From Calliopum simillimum (lineage: Eukaryota; Arthropoda; Insecta; Diptera; Lauxaniidae): 64,000 nt of DNA. The translations under genes and the position numbers were made by a program. Where the stretch lies: contig OX638368.1 of NCBI GenBank assembly GCA_951812925.1, forward strand, positions 5,084,001 to 5,148,000, written 5' to 3'. The notes beneath the pieces were generated by a model. It did not search any database. It saw nothing but the letters and a program-made list of their open reading frames with translations, and had not been told where the DNA came from. This document shows positions 58,075 to 64,000 of this stretch, in pieces. Every line of letters starts with the position of its first letter. Position 1 is the stretch's first letter.

Positions 58075-59200
58075 CTTAGTGAAAACTGAAAATCTGGAAA
58101 ATTGTTTTATTTATCAGATGCGGATGCCAACGATTGCCGGTTTGTCTTGACAGGCGATTTCTATGCACTACACTGAAGATGTTGAAGTTGTGAGCAAAAG
58201 ATGCTCTATAGATGATGATGTTGGTGATGACGTTAAGGTGTCACCCATCCAATGTTGTTGGATTCTTTTAACACTTTTGTGCTGTTGTTATTGTTGTCTC
58301 TGTAGTCTGTTCTGGTTTTTCAGTTTTTATATGCTATTTCTCAACTGTTCTTCAGAGGAGGGGGGGAGGGGGCGAAGGGGTGTTTATCGACTATCTTTTG
58401 TTTTTGATTTTATTGAGAGCTGTTAATTGAATTAGTTTTCAATTTGATTGTGTTGACGACGAACGATTCTGCTCTGCGGATTGTTCCATAGTCATCATTT
58501 AGATTTTATTGTTTTGGTTTTATTTGGTTTGATGATTATTACATTTTGTTGTGAATTAAAGTATGTTTTTTGTTCTATTGGAATTTTCGTATGTCTGTAT
58601 GTATTTGTGTCGGAGGTTGATGAATTTTTAGTGCCTTAAATTGGGTCACTTGTTTCATTCTTTCATTGTGGAAATGCCAGTATGGTTGGTTTCTTTCAAC
58701 ACACAAAATTTGTTTATATTAAAGGTGAGATAAAAGTAATTTGAGTGAATTAGCTCCCGTTTTATAAGAAATTAAAAAAAATTAAAACGTGGAGAGTGAT
58801 TTTTCAAAAGGTGATATTTCCATATTAAACAAAATTTCAGTAATGACAATAAGCCTTTAAGGTCTATTTACAGTAACTTTTTTTTCTACGAATATTGAAT
58901 TTTGTCAATACTTTGACTTTGATTGATTTTTAAAATTTTTAAGAAGCTATAAACGCCCCATGTATCGCAACTAATATAAAAATTATACTGTAAAGATTGA
59001 AACTTAAACACTCGAATGAGTAAATATTAATTTTTTTTTTTCAATCTCTAAGGTACTCCGAAACTTGAAAGAAAATGAGTCGTATGATTGTGTTGATCTC
59101 TTTGGAGCTACTGAACATAAAGAAACAAACTGTCAATAAAGCAGTTTTTGCCAAAATTTATAACATATAAAAATAAGATGCATTTCCCCATTAGACACCC
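58075..59200. other. Upstream region of gene 4, no other gene
   Basis: The 5' UTR and promoter of gene 4 should lie here. A G-rich patch (GGAGGGGGGGAGGGGGCGAA) at 58356-58375 is unusual for this window. No TATA box is assigned. Confidence 0.4.
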
Positions 59201-59209
59201 CATCCACAT

Positions 59210-60157
59210 TACCCGACTTTACTCTATGTTTTCCAAAGATTTTGGACTTTTACCTATATTTAGAATGTTTTTCGACATTTTTAGACTTTTATCGATATTT
59301 TACATGTTTTTCAATATTTTTCGATACTTTTGGACTTCTTCCGATATTTTGGATGTTTGCGATATATTTTGACTTTTACTAAGTTTTTCGAAACTTTCGG
59401 ACTTTTACCGATATTTTAGATGCTTTCGATATATTTTGACTTTTACCGATTTCTTCAATGTTTTCCAATACTTTTCGACTTTACCGATTTTAGGATGTTT
59501 TTCGTCAGTTTTAGACTATTACCGATATTTTAGATGTTTTCAATATTTTTCGAAACTTTTAGACATTTTTCGATATATTGGTTTTTTTCGATATATTCGT
59601 ACTTATTATTGTTTCGATGTTTTCCAGTGCTTTTGGACTTTTATCGATATTAAGGAAGTTTTTCAATATTTTTCGATACTTTTAGACTTTTTCCGATATA
59701 TTAGATGTTTTTCTATATATTTGGACTTTTACCGATTTCTACTATATTATCCAATACTTTTGGACTCTTGCCGATTCTAGGAAGTTTTTCGACATTTTTA
59801 GACTATTACCGATATTTTAGATGTTTCAATATTTTTCGAAACTTTTAGACATTTTTCGATATATTGGTTTTTTTTCGATATTTTAGACTTTTTCCGATAT
59901 TTATCGATATAAGTACTTGGACTTTTAGTGATTTCTTCGATGCATTTCAATATTTTTCGAATCTTTTGGACTATTTTCGATATATTAGGTATTTATATAT
60001 TTGGACTTTTACCGATTTCTACGATGTTCTCCAACACTTTTGGACTTTTGCCGATTTTAGGAAGTTTTTCGACATTTTTAGATCATTACCAATATTTAAG
60101 ATGTTATTCAAAATTTTTCGAATTTTTTGGACTTTTACCGATATTCTGGATGTTTTT
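59210..60157 (+). repeat. Degenerate array, core ttttcgatatttt/ttttaccgata
   Basis: TTGGACTTTTACCGATATTTT, AGATGTTTTTCGATA and TTTTTCGACATTTTTAGAC alternate every 40-55 bases. The plus-strand frames of 100-114 codons are Phe/Ile/Asp-rich translations of the repeat. Reversed, its core contains GTCGAAAAAT as in the 25.8 and 49.5 kb arrays. The array continues beyond the insertion at 60158-61129. Confidence 0.75.
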
Positions 60158-60322
60158 ATACCCTACACCCAGGGTATATTCACTTTGTCCTTCCGTTTGT
60201 AACGCAGAGAAGGAGGCGTGGCAGGTATAGAAAAGTATATATATTCTTGATCAGCGTCACCTCCTGAGTCGATATAGCCATGTCCGTCTGTCTGGCTGGC
60301 TGGCTGGCTGGCTGGGTGGCTG

Positions 60323-60354
<32 letters not shown>

Positions 60355-61129
60355 GCTGGGTGGCTGGCTGGGTGGCTGGGTGGCTGGCTGTGTGTTGAAA
60401 TACACTTTTTGGAAAAAATAAGCAAGATAATTCAATGAAATTTGGTACACTGCCTTCGTCGCCAAAGTTAGCTCGGGGGATTGAAAATGAGCAAAATCGG
60501 TCAACGGACACGCCTACCGCCCATACAAAAATTATATTCAAAATGCAATTTTAGGAGTATTTTTCACGACAATGCAACCACAATACATATAAGTACTACG
60601 AATTGTAAGCGCAAGCTCTGATAAAAAACTGAGCGAATTCGGACAAGAGGGCGTGGCACCTCCCATATAAGCAAAAGCTTCAAAACGCTATACTGAAAGC
60701 GTTTTTTGAGATATTCGAACCAACTTTGACTCAGACACTAAAAATTATAAATGAAAGCTCTCAGAAAAAATTGGTTGAAATCGTACAAGGGGGCGTGGCA
60801 CCTCCCATATAAGCAAAAGTTTCAAAATGCTATACTGAAAAAGTTTATTGAGATAATCCAACTTAATTTCACTCTGACACTAAAAACTATAAATGCAAGC
60901 TCTGAACAAAAACTGGGTGTACTCGGACAAGAGGGCGTGGCACCTCCCATATAAGCAAAAGCTTCAAAACGCTATACTGAATGCGTTTTTTGAGATATTC
61001 GAACCAAATTTGACTCAGACACTAAAAATTATAAATTAAAGCTCTCAGCAAAAATTGGGTGAAATCAGACAAGGGGGCGTGGCACCTCCCATATAAGCAA
61101 AATTTTCAAAACACTGCAGTGTAGGGTAT
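60158..61129 (+). mobile_element. ATACCCTACAC-ended element, complete 972-bp copy
   Basis: Left end ATACCCTACAC and right end GTGTAGGGTAT are perfect 11-bp inverted repeats. Inside are a left arm found inverted at 55.5-56.1 kb, a (CTGG)n/CTGGGTGG tract at 60290-60390, and three tandem units of exactly 142 bp: GCGTGGCACCTCCCATATAA starts at 60651, 60793, 60935 and 61077. The first and third units are more alike than the second. No transposase is present. It interrupts the degenerate array that continues on both sides. The SQPP frames on the minus strand come from the CTGG tract. Confidence 0.8.
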
Positions 61130-61790
61130 TTATGTTTTGGCCAGGCCAAAATTTACATCCTTACTAGTTTTCGATACACTTGGACTTTAACCGTTTTCTT
61201 CGATGCATTTCGATATTTCCAATACTTTTGGACTTTTACCGATATTTAAGAATATCTATACTTTAGGAATTTTAGCGATATTTTTCGATAATTTCGGACT
61301 TTCACCGGAAAAATCGGTGTATTTTTTATATTTTTAGATACACTTGGACTTTTACTGATTTCTTTGATGTATTTTAGCATATCTCAATACTTTTGGACTT
61401 TTACCAAAGCATTACCTATTTTTAATGATTTTGATAAATTTGAACTATTTTAGAACTGTGCAAGCAACGCCAGGTTAAACATTTGGTTCATTACAATTTA
61501 GCGACTTTCTTAACATATTTTGATTCCATTAACATTTTTCGACTTTCATTAACATTTTTCAATTTCTTCAAACTTTTTGATATGAGCAACATTTTCCGAT
61601 CTCATCAGCATTTTTTGGCTTTCTCAACATTTAACGATTTCATGGACTTTCTTAACATCTTTCGGCTTTCTCAACATTTTTCAATCATATCAATATTTTC
61701 GACTTTTATAAAAAAATTTGTGGTCTCTCAGCGTTTTATGATTTCATCAATAAATTTCGCAAAATCTGGAAATCTCTAAAAAGTCAGCGA
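61130..61790 (+). repeat. Continuation of the degenerate ttttcga array
   Basis: After the insertion the array resumes (GATACACTTGGACTTTAACC at about 61171). From 61480 it shifts to TTTCTCAACATTTTTCGACTTTCATTAAC-like units with a spacing of about 30 bases. The 98-codon frame at 61483 is repeat-derived. Confidence 0.7.
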
Positions 61791-62235
61791 AATTCATAAG
61801 AATCAGGCAAATTCTTCAAAATCCAGATTCAATGCAGTTTAATGATGAGGATATTTCTTTAACTTTGTTAAATGTATATTTGTAGCAGTAAATGTGAGCA
61901 AGTTATTTTACACGCCATTTGTAATATTGCGTACATTATTTTATGTATCTCAAGTTGCATATAACGCTGACCTTTTGTGGCACTGTGTGGTAGGTAGCAG
62001 CTGCAGCATTTGCGTTGCTGTTGACAAAATTTTGTAACAGCAAATGCATTAAAAATTCAGCAATAAATGAAAAATTCACGCACTGTTGACCTCTTTGCAT
62101 TTTAAGTAGACAAACCCAGCTGGAAATGAGGAATTATTGATTTTGAAAAACTTGATCAACTGACCCTTATTTTTTGTTTCATAAAAATGCTGTTGAAAAA
62201 ATTTTTTTCCTCAAAAACAAATGGATTTTTGTTTA
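61791..62235. other. Intergenic DNA, no gene seen
   Basis: Ordinary AT-rich sequence between two arrays. Confidence 0.45.
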
Positions 62236-62239
62236 AGAT

Positions 62240-63255
62240 TATTAAGGGATGTAACGAAAAGTGTCAAAAAAATTGTCACAAAAGTGTCGAAAAAAAGTGG
62301 AGAAAGAAAAGTGTGCTAAAAAAATATATGTGTGTTTGTCAAAAAAAAAGTGTCGAAACAAAAGTGTCGAAAAAAGAAAAAAAATTTAAGAAAAAATTTT
62401 TTTACAAATAAAGTGTCGATAAAAAGTGTTAAAAAAACGTGTCAAAAAGTGTCAGAACAAAAGTGTCGAAAAAAGGAAAAAAATTTAAGAAAAAATGTTT
62501 AAACAAATAAAGTGTCGAAAAAAGTGTTGAAAAAACGTGTCAATAAAGTATCGCAAAAAGTAAAAAAAATTGTAGGAAAAATGTTTTAACAAAAAAAGTG
62601 TGGAAAAAGAGTGCTGAAGAAACGTGTCTAAAAAGTGTCGAAAAAAGTAAAAAAATTGGAGGAAAAATGTTTTAACAAAAAAATTGTTGATAAAAAGGGT
62701 CGAAAAAACGTGCCAAAAAGTGTCGAAGCAAAAGTGTCAAAAAAAGTAAAAAAAAAAATTGGAGAAAAAATGTTTTAACAAAAAAGTGTCGAAAAAAAGT
62801 GTTGAAGAAACGTGTCAAAAAAGTGTCGAAAAAAGTTAAAAAAATTGGAACAAAAATGTTTTAACAAAAAAGTGTCGAAACAAGTGTCGAAAAAAGTAAA
62901 AAAAAAATTGGAGAAAAAATGCTTTAACAAAAAAAGTGTTGAAAAATCGTGTCGAAACAAAAGTGTCGAAAAAAGTAAAATAAAATTTGGGGAAAAAATA
63001 TTGTAAAAAAAGTGTTGAAAAACGTGTCAAAAAAAGTAAAAAAATTTCGAGAAAAAATGTTTTAGCAAAAAAGTGTTGAAAAACGTGTCAACAAAGGACA
63101 AGTAAGAAAAAAGTAAAAAAAATTTGAGAAAAAATGTTTTAACAAAAAAAGTGTCGAAAAAACGTGTCAAAAAAGTGTCGAAATATAATAAAAAACAAAA
63201 TTGGAGAAAAAATATTTAACAAAAAAAGTGTTGAAGAAACGTGTCATAAAAACTA
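62240..63255 (+). repeat. Degenerate array, core agtgtcgaaaaaagt
   Basis: AAAGTGTCGAAAAAAGTAAA, AATTGGAGAAAAAATGTTTT and AACAAAAAAGTGT... recur. TGTTTTAAC starts near 62582, 62668, 62770, 62858, 63058 (variant) and 63134, so spacing is irregular, about 60-140 bases. CGTGTCAAAAAAGTGTCG is a second common block. The Lys-rich plus frames and Phe-rich minus frames (61-74 codons) come from the repeat. Confidence 0.8.
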
Positions 63256-64000
63256 ACACATTTTTTCTAAAAATTTTTTTTTTTTTTTTGTTTTTTCCGA
63301 CTGGGTCTATTGAAATTCAAATTGAAAATTGTACAGACAATTTTCACATCATACACTTCATATAACATTAAAGTTGCGTAAATGTGTGTATATTATTTTA
63401 AATACGAATTTGTATGTGCAATTTAATGCACAAATGAATGCATGTGTGGGTGTGTGTGTGTCTGTGTATTTTTGTGTTGCACTGCGCTGCCATCAACTTT
63501 AATTAAGCTGAACGCATGAATTGCACTTCAACGACTCTCGAGTAAATTTGAGCAGTGAATTTGCACACACCAGTATGAAATTGCACACCTGGAATGCACA
63601 AACACACATGCACACAGAACATAACAGTAAAATGGCAAACTTCCCTTTCCTGTTGCACAATAAAGTAGGTATTTTTACTGCTGCTGATTGTTGTGTTCAA
63701 AAACAGAGAAATTTTGTGTTCAAAAACAGAGAAATTTTGTGTTTTTGAGAAATCAACGAAAACAGTTGTACAATAGAGAAAAAGAGAGAGAAAGACCATA
63801 CGTATAACAAATTTTGATATGGTGTCAGCTGTTGAAAATGCACAGAATTTGTGTTTCAATTGACAATTACATTTTCTTATTGAAGCTCCAGGTTTCTTAT
63901 ACCAAAAATTCACATGAAAATCCTCGCAACTGGCAACACTGCTATATGCATGTACCTAAACTAAACTTGTTATAGTCATGTATGTAATTGCTTGTGTGTG
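63256..64000. other. Terminal intergenic stretch, no supported gene
   Basis: Includes a (TG)n-like patch at 63440-63475 and a 23-base tandem duplication (TTCAAAAACAGAGAAATTTTG at 63697 and 63720). The 136-codon minus frame at 63503-63913 has Cys and hydrophobic residues but no recognised motif and crosses the duplication, so it is not called. Confidence 0.4.

Noticed and set aside
59148..60230. Phe/Ile/Asp-rich frames of 74-114 codons
   Set aside because: Translations of the degenerate ttttcgatatttt array.
60163..60541. Ser/Gln/Pro-rich frames (SQPP repeats)
   Set aside because: They are read from the (CTGG)n tract inside the ATACCCTACAC element in three frames at once.
63503..63913. 136-codon frame on the minus strand
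   Set aside because: No motif, crosses a local tandem duplication, and lies in microsatellite-like DNA.

Overview
The window looks like nuclear DNA of a higher fly (Diptera: Brachycera), possibly a fruit-fly-like group. The support is very AT-rich intergenic DNA, spliced genes of the insect-restricted DM4/DM12 family, RTE-like and RNase-H-bearing non-LTR retrotransposons, mariner and piggyBac-type elements, and several megasatellite or degenerate tandem arrays. The species cannot be named from sequence alone. Most long open frames in the window are not genes: they are open because of repeats or base composition.

The host genes I can support are four paralogues of the DM4/DM12 family, all on the minus strand: 24382-25286 (complete, 239 aa), 33358-35264 (no final exon found), 44244-47345 (complete, 434 aa from the first Met) and 57262-58074 (last two exons not found). 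They share one exon plan. Exon 1 carries a hydrophobic N-terminus and an R-x-K-R processing-type motif before F(P/E)EG(S/A). Exon 2 carries the GNP...NWG.AYDLP core (degenerate in the second gene). Exon 3 carries NGR.C...LCE. Exon 4 carries the last cysteine pair. Wherever the exons are present, intron phases are 0, 2, 2. The cluster is best read as an old tandem duplication, stretched apart by transposable elements and satellites.

Layout: 1-24.3 kb is mobile-element debris. It holds a partial LTR, a small inverted-repeat element, a duplicated unit with four tRNA-Lys-type primer-binding-site look-alikes, several decayed non-LTR reverse-transcriptase and RNase H pieces, an RTE-like LINE at 12.5-14.3 kb, and paired copies of an unnamed repeat at 18.4-19.0 and 22.7-23.8 kb. 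Gene 1 lies at 24.4-25.3 kb. From 25.8 to 33 kb there are a degenerate array, a 966-bp long-inverted-repeat element with a 4-bp target duplication, a foldback element, and a gggttgccacc minisatellite. Gene 2 lies at 33.4-35.3 kb with an (attgaaat)n array in intron 2. A 3.1-kb dead LINE, a 901-bp piggyBac-type MITE, a second foldback copy and a 1.09-kb solo LTR follow up to 43.5 kb. Gene 3 lies at 44.2-47.3 kb. From 47.4 to 57.2 kb there are degenerate arrays, a 2.6-kb GTGAAGT/AAGTG satellite, one copy of an ATACCCTACAC-ended element and a mariner remnant. Gene 4 lies at 57.3-58.1 kb. From 59 to 63.3 kb there are degenerate arrays interrupted by a complete 972-bp copy of the ATACCCTACAC element.

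The retroelements and satellites explain the expanded spacing and perhaps the missing 3' exons of genes 2 and 4. I found no tRNA, rRNA or CRISPR feature, and no evidence of bacterial DNA.
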